Of a stretch of DNA of 64,000 nucleotides, positions 52,128 to 61,368 are shown in pieces. The stretch covers positions 124,001 through 188,000 of the forward strand of contig NZ_JALNMI010000006.1 in NCBI RefSeq assembly GCF_023156585.1, in the 5' to 3' direction. A program made the translations under genes and the position numbers. The notes under the pieces were generated by a model that ran no database searches, was not told the DNA's origin, and saw nothing but the letters and a program-made list of their open reading frames with translations. The DNA is from Subsaxibacter sp. CAU 1640 (lineage in GTDB: Bacteria > Bacteroidota > Bacteroidia > Flavobacteriales > Flavobacteriaceae). The stretch's first letter is position 1, and each line of letters opens with the position of its first letter.

Positions 52128-53840
52128 ATGACTTTTAAAATCAAACCACTTCTAATTTTTACCTTTTTTGCTCTTTTTTTATTGAATTCTTGTGACGATG
52201 AAGCTATTGATCCTGCTGCCCAGAATGTCGTAGAAACTCTTGCTCCAAATTCTACTTTGGTAGGATTGATGGAAGATGTGTCAGTTGCTGATAATTTGGA
52301 ATGTGTTGATTTTGTCTACCCAATCTCATTCACGCTTTACAATACCAATTTTCAAGTTGTAGATACAGTAACCATACAAAGTGATACAGCTCTATTTGAA
52401 TTTTTAAGTGGTTTAGTAAATTCCGAAAATGGTGTGGTACTTGCAAGCCTTGATTTTCCCGTTTCATTGGTTTATGATAACGGAAATACCGTTGAGGTGA
52501 ATAACAACCAAGAGTTGGAAGCTGCCATACAAGCTGCCTCTGAAAATTGTGGTGAGATATCAGCTTGTGATATGGAATCAGTCAGGGATTATTTGGTGAG
52601 TTGTTCGCAAGTGCCAACTTTAAACGGTTTTACACCTTCATTCACAACATTTGAGTTTTACGATAGTAATGAACTTTTCACAATGTACGAATTGGATTTA
52701 CCTCATAGTGGAACTTGGGATATCGCTATGATTGATGGTGAGATTAAAATATTTATCAATTTTAATGGTCTTGAAAATTTTAATGGTGAATACAGTATTG
52801 TTGATTGTTCAGAAAACAACTTGGTTCTTCAGCAAGGTGATGACACATTGATCCTTACAAAACAATGCAGTAATGGAGGAAGTGTCATAGATTGTATGAC
52901 ATCAACAGACGCTCAACTCACAGCTTGTGATAATGGCGCGCCAGGATTTGCAACTTTTGACTTAACATCTGTCTTTGCAAATTGTATTGACCCTCAAGTT
53001 CATTCGCTTTCCTACTTTATGTCACTCGCAGATGCAGAAACCAATTCAAATCAAATTTCAATGCCCTCCAGTTTTACCAATATATCTAATCCTCAAACTA
53101 TCTATGTAAGATTGGAGATTGAAGGTACTTCTGTTCAGGAAGTTTTTGAAATTGAATTGTTGGTAGAAGATTGTGAGTGTAGCAATCCTGGAGTGTCCAC
53201 GAATGATTTGGTAATTTATATGCCTTTTGGTAATGAAGTGAAAGATCTAATCAGTGGTAATGAAGTTGCCAATGTTTCGAATAATTATGTGACAGATAGA
53301 AGTGGAAATTCATCTTGTGCTATTGGCTTTGATGGAAATCAATCTTTTTCCATTCCAGTCACAACTCAAAACCAATTGGTTCAAGGAGACAGTTTTTCCA
53401 TAAGCCTTTGGTTCAAAATGCAAAATGATAGTGCAGGTGATTTGGAAATATTTTTCAGAAAACCAGGTAATGCCACTGTAGGCTTTAATTTGGGAGTTTA
53501 TGATTTGAATTCGCCTTTGTTTTTTGACAATTTAGGTGTTTCATTGTGGGATAATGATTGGAACCAGCAAGTGGATGTACAATGGGAAAATACTGATTGG
53601 CATCATCTAGTGGTCACGGTAGATTCGAGTAATACGATAAGGCTTTACAGAGATGGCGTTTTGAGAAATACTGAAGAAAACTCTAATCTAACAATAGGTA
53701 ATCAGGGTGGTTCTGAATATCTAATTGGTGAAAGTTTTGTCGGCCATTTAGACGATTTAAGAGTTTATAAAAGAGCATTGACTCCAAATGACGTGCATGA
53801 GCTTTATAATCTAGACGGTGAATGTTATCAATGTCTTTAG
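52128..53840 (+). CDS. Lipoprotein with C-terminal LamG/concanavalin-like domain
   Basis: The 570-residue product has a lipoprotein signal with the cysteine at residue 22 (FLLNSCDDEA). A long N-terminal region with cysteine pairs (around 140-310) is not recognised. The C-terminal 200 residues are a LamG-type lectin fold (IYMPFGNEVKDLISGNEV, FSISLWFKMQNDS, WHHLVVTVDSSNTIRLYRDG, GHLDDLRVYKRALTPNDV). It is divergent from the sigma/FecR/receptor operon. It may be a surface binding protein for whatever the receptor imports; this is inference. Confidence 0.85.
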   Translation: MTFKIKPLLIFTFFALFLLNSCDDEAIDPAAQNVVETLAPNSTLVGLMEDVSVADNLECVDFVYPISFTLYNTNFQVVDTVTIQSDTALFEFLSGLVNSENGVVLASLDFPVSLVYDNGNTVEVNNNQELEAAIQAASENCGEISACDMESVRDYLVSCSQVPTLNGFTPSFTTFEFYDSNELFTMYELDLPHSGTWDIAMIDGEIKIFINFNGLENFNGEYSIVDCSENNLVLQQGDDTLILTKQCSNGGSVIDCMTSTDAQLTACDNGAPGFATFDLTSVFANCIDPQVHSLSYFMSLADAETNSNQISMPSSFTNISNPQTIYVRLEIEGTSVQEVFEIELLVEDCECSNPGVSTNDLVIYMPFGNEVKDLISGNEVANVSNNYVTDRSGNSSCAIGFDGNQSFSIPVTTQNQLVQGDSFSISLWFKMQNDSAGDLEIFFRKPGNATVGFNLGVYDLNSPLFFDNLGVSLWDNDWNQQVDVQWENTDWHHLVVTVDSSNTIRLYRDGVLRNTEENSNLTIGNQGGSEYLIGESFVGHLDDLRVYKRALTPNDVHELYNLDGECYQCL

Positions 53841-53882
53841 AAAAAATAGTTAATTAGTTAAATTAGTTTTTAGTTTGTTGAG

Positions 53883-53914
53883 AAAGAGCTGTTGTTGTTG
53901 ACGGCTCTTTTTTT
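53883..53914 (+). terminator. Terminator after the LamG lipoprotein gene
   Basis: AAAGAGCTGT (53883-53892) pairs with ACGGCTCTTT (53901-53910) with one G-T pair, followed by a run of T. The loop is TGTTGTTG. Confidence 0.82.
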
Positions 53915-53958
53915 GTGGGATAATTTTACAGAAGCTTTATTAATAGACTTCAAATCAT

Positions 53959-53966
53959 TAAATTTG
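53959..53966 (+). promoter_or_regulatory. -7 box of ffh
   Basis: TAAATTTG is an exact -7 match located 25 nt before the ffh ATG at 53992. No TTG is found at the standard -33 position. Confidence 0.55.
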
Positions 53967-53991
53967 CCTTCTCAAAAAATGAAGAAAAATT

Positions 53992-55320
53992 ATGTTCAAT
54001 AATTTAAGTGAAAAGTTAGATAAGGCCTTACATGTTCTCAAAGGACATGGCAGTATTACAGAAGTAAACGTTGCTGAAACCTTAAAAGAGGTGAGAAGAG
54101 CGTTGCTGGATGCCGATGTCAACTTTAAGATTGCGAAGGAATTTACAACAACAGTTAAGGAAAAAGCATTAGGTCAAAATGTATTGACTACTTTGCAGCC
54201 TGGCCAATTGATGGTTAAGATTGTTAAGGACGAGTTGACTGAATTGATGGGTGGTGATGCCGAAGGAATAAACTTGTCTGGAAATCCTAGTGTCATCTTA
54301 ATGTCTGGTTTACAGGGTTCTGGTAAAACAACTTTTTCTGGAAAACTTGCCAATTATCTTAAAACAAAAAAATCCAAAAAACCCTTGCTAGTGGCTTGTG
54401 ATGTATATCGTCCTGCTGCTATTGACCAATTGCATGTGGTTGGTGATCAAATAGGTGTCGAAGTTTACAGTGACAAAGGAAATTCAGATCCTGTCGCGAT
54501 AGCTCAAGCTGGAATTGCCCATGCAAAAGCCAATGGTTACAATGTGGTTATTATTGATACCGCCGGACGTTTGGCGGTCGATGAGGCAATGATGACCGAA
54601 ATTTCAAACATTCATAAAGCCATTCAACCACAGGAAACATTGTTTGTGGTGGACTCTATGACTGGTCAGGATGCTGTAAATACAGCTAAAGCCTTTAATG
54701 ATGTATTGAACTTTGATGGTGTCATTCTAACCAAGTTAGATGGTGATACTCGTGGTGGTGCAGCTATTTCAATTAAATCAGTAGTCAATAAACCGATAAA
54801 ATTTATTGGTACTGGTGAAAAGATGGAAGCCATAGATGTGTTCTATCCTTCACGTATGGCTGATCGTATTTTGGGAATGGGTGACGTCATCTCTCTTGTT
54901 GAGCGTGCCCAAGAACAATATGATGAAGAGGAAGCACGAAAGCTTCAGAAGAAAATCGCTAAAAATCAGTTTGGTTTTGATGATTTCCTTGCCCAAATTC
55001 AACAAATCAAGAAAATGGGTAATATGAAAGACCTTATCGGGATGATTCCCGGTGCTGGCAAAATGATGAAAAATGTTGATATAGATGATGATGCGTTCAA
55101 AGGCATTGAAGCTATTATCCATTCTATGACTCCAAGTGAACGCTCAAATCCTTCAATTATAAATGCTAGTAGAAAGCAGCGAATAGGTAAAGGTTCGGGT
55201 ACATCTGTTCAGCAAGTCAATCAACTTCTAAAGCAGTTTGACCAAATGAGCAAGATGATGAAGATGATGCAAGGAGGAAAAGGCAAAGCGATGATGCAAG
55301 CTATGAAAAATATGAGGTAA
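53992..55320 (+). CDS. ffh: Signal recognition particle protein Ffh
   Basis: Ffh binds signal sequences and 4.5S RNA and delivers ribosomes to FtsY and SecY. The 442-residue protein has the N domain, the GTPase P-loop GLQGSGKT at 106-113, DTAGRLAVDE and TKLDGDTRGGAA. Its methionine-rich M domain runs from about 320 (MGNMKDLIGMIPGAGKMM to the end). An upstream ATG at 53979 opens a seven-codon frame that stops at once, so 53992 is the right start. Confidence 0.98.
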   Translation: MFNNLSEKLDKALHVLKGHGSITEVNVAETLKEVRRALLDADVNFKIAKEFTTTVKEKALGQNVLTTLQPGQLMVKIVKDELTELMGGDAEGINLSGNPSVILMSGLQGSGKTTFSGKLANYLKTKKSKKPLLVACDVYRPAAIDQLHVVGDQIGVEVYSDKGNSDPVAIAQAGIAHAKANGYNVVIIDTAGRLAVDEAMMTEISNIHKAIQPQETLFVVDSMTGQDAVNTAKAFNDVLNFDGVILTKLDGDTRGGAAISIKSVVNKPIKFIGTGEKMEAIDVFYPSRMADRILGMGDVISLVERAQEQYDEEEARKLQKKIAKNQFGFDDFLAQIQQIKKMGNMKDLIGMIPGAGKMMKNVDIDDDAFKGIEAIIHSMTPSERSNPSIINASRKQRIGKGSGTSVQQVNQLLKQFDQMSKMMKMMQGGKGKAMMQAMKNMR

Positions 55321-55371
55321 CTCATATTTTTTTGTTTTTAAAATAACCAATTTAGAAAAACTAAAAAGAAA

Positions 55372-56247
55372 ATGACTTTACTCGATGGAAAAAAAGTAAG
55401 CAACGACATCAAAAATGAAATTGCTGAACACGTCAAAAAAATGAAAGCTAAAGGAGAAAAAGTTCCTCATTTGGCTGCAGTGATTGTGGGGAATGATGGT
55501 GCCAGTTTGACTTATGTTGCCAGTAAAGTTAAAGCTTGCGAACGTGTTGGCTTTGATTCCACGATGATTAGATTGCCTAACACTACGAGTGAAATCGAAT
55601 TGTTGGATAAAATTCAAGAATTAAATGAAAATCCGGATATCGACGGATTTATCATTCAGCTGCCTCTTCCAAAACAAATCAATACTCAAAAAGTATTGTT
55701 AGCTGTCAATCCTGATAAGGATGTAGATGGTTTCCATCCCACAAATTTCGGTAAAATGGCCTTGGATATGAGTACATTTATTCCTGCGACGCCGTTTGGT
55801 ATTCTTGAGTTGTTGGATAGATATGGTGTGGAGACTCAAGGAAAACATACCGTTGTAATTGGAAGAAGCCATATCGTTGGAAGACCAATGAGTATATTGA
55901 TGGGAAGAAAGGGATTCCCAGGAAATTCAACTGTGACTTTGACACATAGCCACACAAAAAATATTACTCAAATTACATCGCAGGCTGATATTATCATTTC
56001 GGCATTGGGTGTTCCAAAATTCTTAAAAGCAGAAATGGTCAAAGACGATGCTGTCATTATTGATGTTGGAATTACTAGAGTTGCCGACGATTCAACGGAA
56101 AAAGGGTATTATATTACGGGTGACGTGGATTTTGAAAATGTCAGCAAAAAAGCAAGTTATATAACGCCTGTACCAGGAGGTGTTGGCCCAATGACCATTG
56201 CAATGTTGTTGAAAAATACCTTGTTGGCGCGAGAACGTCAATTGTAG
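55372..56247 (+). CDS. folD: Methylenetetrahydrofolate dehydrogenase/cyclohydrolase
   Basis: FolD interconverts methylene-, methenyl- and formyl-tetrahydrofolate. The 291-residue protein has the catalytic lysine motif SLTYVASKVKACERVG and the DGFIIQLPLPKQI segment. It also has the Rossmann motif VVIGRSHIVGRPMSIL and the C-terminal PVPGGVGPMTIAMLLKNT. It starts 51 nt after ffh, so the two may be co-transcribed. Confidence 0.97.
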   Translation: MTLLDGKKVSNDIKNEIAEHVKKMKAKGEKVPHLAAVIVGNDGASLTYVASKVKACERVGFDSTMIRLPNTTSEIELLDKIQELNENPDIDGFIIQLPLPKQINTQKVLLAVNPDKDVDGFHPTNFGKMALDMSTFIPATPFGILELLDRYGVETQGKHTVVIGRSHIVGRPMSILMGRKGFPGNSTVTLTHSHTKNITQITSQADIIISALGVPKFLKAEMVKDDAVIIDVGITRVADDSTEKGYYITGDVDFENVSKKASYITPVPGGVGPMTIAMLLKNTLLARERQL

Positions 56248-56251
56248 TTAG

Positions 56252-56971
56252 GTGATTCACTACTTACTTTTAGAAAGAGTCTCAATTGGAAGTTGGGAGC
56301 ATCTTATACCTATTCTGATAGGAATTGTTATAAGTGTTTTTTCAATTTCCTTTTCAAAACGAAAGCTTTCTTTAGAACAACAGCAAAACTTTTTTAAGAT
56401 TTTTGGATGGTTCGTCTCATTATTTGTGATTGCATTTCATCTCTATTTTATCTTTTTCGATAGCTATGATATACAGAAAGATTTGCCTTTATATTTATGT
56501 AGCTTTATTGCTGTTTTAATTCCAATTTTTACAAACTATAGGAATTATTTGATCTATGAAATTTTAGTGTTTTGGATAATTGCAGGGACGCTTCAAGGCG
56601 TAATCACTCCAGATATTGAAGAAGGGTTTCCAACATTTGATTACTTCAGATATTGGATTGTGCATCTTGGACTTCTAATCATCATATTTTATGCAACTTT
56701 TGTTTTTGGAATGACACCAAAGCTCAAGAGTGTTTTCAAATCATTTTTGGCGCTTCAAGTTTACTTGATATTAATGATATGTATCAATTGGTTGTTAGAT
56801 TCCAATTATTTTTATCTGAATGAAAAGCCTAAATCTGCCTCGCTACTCGATTATTTTGGCGAGTGGCCCATTTATATCCTAATTGTTCAACTGTTGCTTT
56901 TGCCTTATTTTTTGGTGATATATGTTCCGTTTTATCTATCGGAAAAAAGGATGAAACTATTTCGCAAATAA
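56252..56971 (+). CDS. YwaF/TIGR02206-like integral membrane protein
   Basis: The start is a GTG at 56252, four bases after the folD stop; no ATG lies near the beginning. The 239-residue protein has six to seven membrane segments. It shows the family motifs DLPLYLCSF, a [20 protein letters not shown] stretch and [11 protein letters not shown]. The function of this family is unknown. It probably shares the folD transcript, and its 3' end overlaps the convergent VOC gene by 15 nt. Confidence 0.8.
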   Translation: MIHYLLLERVSIGSWEHLIPILIGIVISVFSISFSKRKLSLEQQQNFFKIFGWFVSLFVIAFHLYFIFFDSYDIQKDLPLYLCSFIAVLIPIFTNYRNYLIYEILVFWIIAGTLQGVITPDIEEGFPTFDYFRYWIVHLGLLIIIFYATFVFGMTPKLKSVFKSFLALQVYLILMICINWLLDSNYFYLNEKPKSASLLDYFGEWPIYILIVQLLLLPYFLVIYVPFYLSEKRMKLFRK

Positions 56972-57385
56972 CTGGCTTATATCTTTAAACGCTTTAAATT
57001 CCAAAGCGTTTCCAGCAGGATCTTTAAAAAACATAGTGGCCTGTTCTCCAACTTCACCTTCAAAACGAATGTAAGGTTCTATGATAAATTGAATTCCTTT
57101 TGCCTTCAAATCTTTTGAGAAATCCTGAAAAATATTCCACGGAAGTACAACACCATAATGTGGCACAGGTACATCTTTTCCATCCACACTATTCGAGTGA
57201 AGTTCTTCGTCAGATTTTGGTTTGAAGTGAATAACCAGTTGATGTCCAAATAAACTGAAATCAACCCAATAGTCACTGCTTCTTCCTTCTTCACAATTTA
57301 AAATGTCCCTATAAAACGTGCGACATTCATCTAGATTGTGCACAGGAATTGCAATATGAAATGGATACATTTTAGGACTACTCAT
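56957..57385 (-). CDS. VOC-family protein
   Basis: The 142-residue protein has the glyoxalase-like opening [20 protein letters not shown] and the closing [18 protein letters not shown]. The repeated beta-alpha-beta pattern and a His/Glu arrangement suggest a metal site (HIAI, HFKP, EFKAF). The substrate is unknown. It is translationally coupled to the small membrane protein upstream by a one-base overlap. Confidence 0.82.
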   Translation of the reverse strand: MSSPKMYPFHIAIPVHNLDECRTFYRDILNCEEGRSSDYWVDFSLFGHQLVIHFKPKSDEELHSNSVDGKDVPVPHYGVVLPWNIFQDFSKDLKAKGIQFIIEPYIRFEGEVGEQATMFFKDPAGNALEFKAFKDISQLFAK

Positions 57386-57576
57386 TAAGATTGTTCAGGA
57401 GGAGTATCTTTTCTGTATTTCAACATTGAAACACCAGCAATAAAAAAAATACCTCCTAAAATGGTCAAAGCCCACGGACTTAAAGCAACCATATTGTTAC
57501 CAAAAATACCTAATACTCCAAGAATTAAGGCTATCATACCGCCTACAGTCAATATCAATGCAAGAATCTTAATCAT
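57385..57576 (-). CDS. Small two-helix membrane protein
   Basis: The 63-residue product has two hydrophobic segments (about 4-25, [20 protein letters not shown], and 35-51, [17 protein letters not shown]) and a short charged tail. Its stop codon shares a base with the ATG of the VOC gene. The function is unknown. It resembles in layout, but not clearly in sequence, the small membrane protein at 38.5 kb. Confidence 0.65.
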   Translation of the reverse strand: MIKILALILTVGGMIALILGVLGIFGNNMVALSPWALTILGGIFFIAGVSMLKYRKDTPPEQS

Positions 57577-57737
57577 AATTGAATGGTTTTATTACTCTAA
57601 AATAAGAATATTAGTTTAATGTATGTTAAAAGAATAGACTTAAGTTTTAACTTAAATGGATTAGAGCTTGTCTTTAAATCTGATAAACTTATGCCAAATC
57701 TAGTGGTCAACTATTAAATTATTAGTAAGTATTGCTC

Positions 57738-58490
57738 CTAATGACCTCCGTTGTGTTTGTTCGATTTATAATGCTTGGTAGAGTGTTCAAGTAATTTATT
57801 CAATTCCTGAAATTCATTTTTAGTTAGTTCTCTATAATTTCCAATAGGCAAATCAAGCTTGATATTCATAATACGCACTCGTTTGAGAGTGATAACTTCA
57901 TAATCGAGATATTCGCACATTCTACGTATCTGTCGATTGAGGCCTTGGGTCAGAATGATTTTAAACTCGTGAGAACTCAACTTTCTTACTTCACATTTTT
58001 TAGTGACTCTATCTAAAATAGGCACGCCGTTTGCCATCCGTTCGATGAATGTTTGAGAAATTGGTTTGTCAACGGTTACGATATATTCCTTTTCGTGATT
58101 GTTGCTGGCACGAAGTATTTTATTGACGATATCTCCATCATCTGTCAACAAAATCAAGCCTTCGCTCGCTTTATCAAGCCTTCCAATGGGAAAAATGCGT
58201 TTCGGATAATTGATATAATCGATTATGTTATCCTTTTCGACACGTGTGTCAGTAGTGCAAACTATGCCAACAGGTTTATTGAAAGCCAAATACACAAAAC
58301 GTTCCTTGTTATTGGAAATTGTTTTTCCATCTACTTCAACTATATCATCAGGAGCAATTTTTGTACCCATTTCAGGCACTTTTCCATTGATGGTAACGCG
58401 TCTGGCTTCGATAAGTTTATCTGCTTCACGTCGAGAGCAATACCCAACTTCGCTTAAATATTTGTTGATGCGTTTAAGATTGTCTTCCAA
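57738..58490 (-). CDS. rluF: 23S rRNA pseudouridine synthase RluF
   Basis: RluF converts a uridine of 23S rRNA helix 74 to pseudouridine (U2604 in E. coli). The 250-residue protein has an S4 domain (KRINKYLSEVGYCSRREADK) and the catalytic aspartate 106 in PIGRLDKASEGLILLTDDGD. The RluF-typical segments LRASNNHEKEYIVTVDKP and QGLNRQIRRMCEYLDYEV follow. The start is a TTG at 58490: no ATG occurs before the S4 domain and an in-frame stop lies just upstream. Confidence 0.92.
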   Translation of the reverse strand: MEDNLKRINKYLSEVGYCSRREADKLIEARRVTINGKVPEMGTKIAPDDIVEVDGKTISNNKERFVYLAFNKPVGIVCTTDTRVEKDNIIDYINYPKRIFPIGRLDKASEGLILLTDDGDIVNKILRASNNHEKEYIVTVDKPISQTFIERMANGVPILDRVTKKCEVRKLSSHEFKIILTQGLNRQIRRMCEYLDYEVITLKRVRIMNIKLDLPIGNYRELTKNEFQELNKLLEHSTKHYKSNKHNGGH

Positions 58491-58518
58491 AACTGATAAA
58501 GATGAAATTTTTGAGCTT

Positions 58519-58526
58519 CAAAGTTA
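58519..58526 (-). promoter_or_regulatory. -7 box of rluF
   Basis: The minus strand reads TAACTTTG, an exact match to TAnnTTTG, about 28 nt upstream of the TTG start. It supports that start choice. Confidence 0.5.
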
Positions 58527-58567
58527 CTCAATAACTTTTTATGAGGGAAACTTCTTTTAAATGGAAA

Positions 58568-59398
58568 TCAGTTTTCTATAAAAGCGTAGATATGGTCGGA
58601 AACCGATTCGTGATTTAGAGAATGACCCAAGCCTTTAGTAGTAATTAAGGTGCTGTTTTTAAAACTGTTCTTTAACAACAAGGCATCGCTGTAAGGAATG
58701 ATGGTGTCAAGCTCATCGTGAATAATTAGGCCTTTTGAATTAATGTTCCCTAAATATTTGGCGGTAGAAAAATTTTCAGGTTTATCGCCAAAGCGTTCAA
58801 CAATAGTGAGATTCAATTGATTCGTAATACGTTGATTGTAACCTAACATATCTGTATAACGTTTCAAAACATCAGTAAATTCAGAGGGAGCTCCCAAAAG
58901 AATAAGCTTCTTGACAGATTCAAGTTGATATTTGTTTTGAAAAAAAGCAGTAGACATACCACCTACAGAATGACCTATAATAATTTCAGGTTGAAACCTA
59001 GTGGCAACTACATTTATGAATTCCGAATAGAGTATTGCATTAAAAAATTGGCTTCCTGATTTTCCGTGAGCCGGGGCATCCAAGGCAACCACATTATGTC
59101 CTCTTTTTTTGAGTTCACAAACCAAATTTCTCCAACGATATGAGTTACTTTCCCAGCCGTGAACCAGCAAAATGGTTGGTTTGCTGCCAAGCCATCGATA
59201 GGTCATAATATCATATTCACCGAATTTATATTCTTTTTGGAAAGCCGTACCTAAAAATTCTCTTTGCTCATCGGTAAGTTTTCGCCCATTGCGAGGTTTT
59301 GTAAAGAGATAAAGAGCTTTATCAGCCGCTCTGCTTTTGGACAAGTAACTGATGCAGTTATAATATCCACCTATAAATTTGACAATCAATTCCTTCAT
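58568..59398 (-). CDS. Alpha/beta hydrolase
   Basis: The 276-residue protein has the hydrolase fold with the oxyanion motif LLVHGWESNSYRW and the nucleophile Ser144 in IIGHSVGGMST. An acid residue lies near 228-231 in IIHDELDTIIP, and the catalytic His259 is in GLGHSLNHE. The substrate is not predictable. It overlaps the cupin gene by 4 nt and is the last gene of a five-gene leftward operon that starts at 62.9 kb. Confidence 0.87.
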   Translation of the reverse strand: MKELIVKFIGGYYNCISYLSKSRAADKALYLFTKPRNGRKLTDEQREFLGTAFQKEYKFGEYDIMTYRWLGSKPTILLVHGWESNSYRWRNLVCELKKRGHNVVALDAPAHGKSGSQFFNAILYSEFINVVATRFQPEIIIGHSVGGMSTAFFQNKYQLESVKKLILLGAPSEFTDVLKRYTDMLGYNQRITNQLNLTIVERFGDKPENFSTAKYLGNINSKGLIIHDELDTIIPYSDALLLKNSFKNSTLITTKGLGHSLNHESVSDHIYAFIEN

Positions 59399-59766
59399 TC
59401 TTCCTCTCTATTGACACTCTCCATTGAAAACGCAGGAAGACAAATTGAAAGATACTCACAAGCTACTGTAAATGGGTTAGAATATTGTACGCGTGTGTTT
59501 TTGTTGATTTTAATCGATTGGCCTGCTTGAAGAACTATAATCTCATCATCAATGATAAACTGTTTTTTACCCTTGATAACAAATGTAAACTCATCAAATT
59601 CTGGTGTTTGAAATGGTTCGCTCCATCCAGCAGGTGCTACCATATGAGCAATGCTGATATCGGAGTTGCCATCACTTGCCAAACCAAAATGTTCTTTTAT
59701 GATTTTACCGTCCTCGGTAGGAACAATGAATGGGGATTCTTGTACTTTATATTTGCTATTTACCAC
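59395..59766 (-). CDS. Cupin-domain protein
   Basis: The 123-residue protein has a single cupin fold (SEPFQTPEFDEFTFVIKGK, then VLQAGQSIKINKNTRVQYSN). The usual HxH metal ligands are partly replaced: the first motif reads PEFDEF, so a classical metal site is not obvious. It is translationally coupled to the hydrolase downstream (4-nt overlap) and follows the YitT gene by 16 nt. Confidence 0.8.
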   Translation of the reverse strand: MVNSKYKVQESPFIVPTEDGKIIKEHFGLASDGNSDISIAHMVAPAGWSEPFQTPEFDEFTFVIKGKKQFIIDDEIIVLQAGQSIKINKNTRVQYSNPFTVACEYLSICLPAFSMESVNREEE

Positions 59767-59782
59767 TAATTCAAATTCTTAT

Positions 59783-60757
59783 TTAGCTTTTCATAGGTTT
59801 CTTTTTGATCATTCCACCTCTCAAATCTTTAACCGTTCCCATAACAATAAATGCATCCTTATCAATCTTATCGATCTCGGTTTCCAATTTTGACATTTCT
59901 AAACGTGTAATGACCGTATATAGAATGTCTTTATCATAACTATTGCCACGCTTACCATAACCGCCTTTTCCAGCATAAATTGTGCACGCTCTTCTCAAGC
60001 TTTCTATCAACATTACCCTTATTTCCTCGTGTTTTTCAGAAATAATCGTAACGCCAACATACTCTTCAACACCATCAACTACAAAGTCAACTGTCTTTGC
60101 CGCAGCTAAATAAGTTAAAATTGCATATAAAGCAGTCTCAACCGAAAGTACATAAGCTCCAAACGAAAATATTAAAATATTTATTAATAACAGTACATCA
60201 CCAATGGTAAGCGAGAATTTTTTACTCAAATAGATGGCCAAAACTTCAGTACCATCAATTACGCCACCACCTCTCATAGACATCCCTATTCCCAGTCCTA
60301 GAAAAAATCCACCGAATACTGCAATCAATAATTTGTCGTCAGTGATTGTAGGATAATCAATTAAATGCACTACAACTGCTAACATTGATATGGCAATAAT
60401 ACTCTTAATGGCAAATTTTCTATTTATGGTTCTTGCTCCTAAAATTAAAAACGGAAGGTTGACAATTATCAACAAAAATTCTAATGGGAAATGGGTCAAA
60501 TTTTCCAGTAATAATGAAACACCTGTGGCGCCTCCATCAATAAATTTATTTGGAAGTAAAAACCCTTTTAAACCGAAACCTGCTGAAAAAACACCAATTG
60601 CAATAAAGAAGAATTCTTTGATATTGTGTCGCAATTCCACTTGTAGAGTTCGTACTACAGGTACGACCTCGCGCTTGGTTGCAGGAATTTTAGGGTGTTT
60701 GTTTTCAACACGCCTTTTGGCAATTTTTACTAATAGTCTCGCTATTATCGGATTCAT
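59783..60757 (-). CDS. YitT family membrane protein (DUF2179)
   Basis: The 324-residue protein has five to six membrane segments (about 50-215) with the family motif LPNKFIDGGATGVSLLLENL and GMSMRGGGVIDGTEVLAI. A cytosolic DUF2179 domain (about 230-310, GVTIISEKHEEIRVMLIESL) with YGKRGNSYDKDILYTVITRL follows. YitT proteins are of unknown function. It lies 18 nt after the lipoprotein gene in the same operon. Confidence 0.9.
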   Translation of the reverse strand: MNPIIARLLVKIAKRRVENKHPKIPATKREVVPVVRTLQVELRHNIKEFFFIAIGVFSAGFGLKGFLLPNKFIDGGATGVSLLLENLTHFPLEFLLIIVNLPFLILGARTINRKFAIKSIIAISMLAVVVHLIDYPTITDDKLLIAVFGGFFLGLGIGMSMRGGGVIDGTEVLAIYLSKKFSLTIGDVLLLINILIFSFGAYVLSVETALYAILTYLAAAKTVDFVVDGVEEYVGVTIISEKHEEIRVMLIESLRRACTIYAGKGGYGKRGNSYDKDILYTVITRLEMSKLETEIDKIDKDAFIVMGTVKDLRGGMIKKKPMKS

Positions 60758-60775
60758 TCGTTATTCAGGTGTGTA

Positions 60776-61330
60776 TTAATCCCAGTTAATAAAGAAATAC
60801 TTGATTTTAGCATTGTCTGGTATTTGCGATGCTTCAATTTTTAATCCCATATCGTATCGAAGATTTGCAGGCAATTGATTTTTGTCTATTGCAAATTGCG
60901 CATTGATTTCATTTACAGAAATCACAATAGAATTTATCAAATTGTCAATCTTCGATATTTTATACGCTGCCTGAATATCTTTAAACCTGCTCAAGGTCGA
61001 AATATTCTTTTCGGTTTTAAAACGTGAATCCTCAATTCTGACATTAGAAATGGTTGAAGTGGAATCAGCAATTGTTTTTGGAGTGAGAGATAATAGGAGC
61101 TTTCCGTTTTTTTCATAAACCTCAATGAGGTTCATCGGGATTTTAAATGTCGAATCACCTTTATAATTCGCAATCGAATCTTTAGGGAAAACCAACTTCA
61201 AATCTTTCACTTGTGTTGAATCATTTAGAAGACCAACGCCTTGCTTGCTCACCAAAAATGGGTCTTGTTCTTTTTTGCAACTTGACAGAACGAGCGTCAG
61301 AATAATTGTGTAGATATAATATTTTTTCAT
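60776..61330 (-). CDS. Hypothetical lipoprotein
   Basis: The 184-residue product has a lipoprotein signal with the cysteine at residue 18 (LTLVLSSCKKEQDP). The mature part is soluble and mixed alpha/beta, with no domain that I recognise. Segments such as LIEVYEKNGKLLLSLTPK and INAQFAIDKNQLPANLRYDM are given for searching. It lies between the HerA-like and YitT genes with gaps of 38 and 18 nt. Confidence 0.75.
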   Translation of the reverse strand: MKKYYIYTIILTLVLSSCKKEQDPFLVSKQGVGLLNDSTQVKDLKLVFPKDSIANYKGDSTFKIPMNLIEVYEKNGKLLLSLTPKTIADSTSTISNVRIEDSRFKTEKNISTLSRFKDIQAAYKISKIDNLINSIVISVNEINAQFAIDKNQLPANLRYDMGLKIEASQIPDNAKIKYFFINWD

Positions 61331-61368
61331 TTGTAATTTGAATGGATTTTAGGTTTTAGAAGTTAGGA

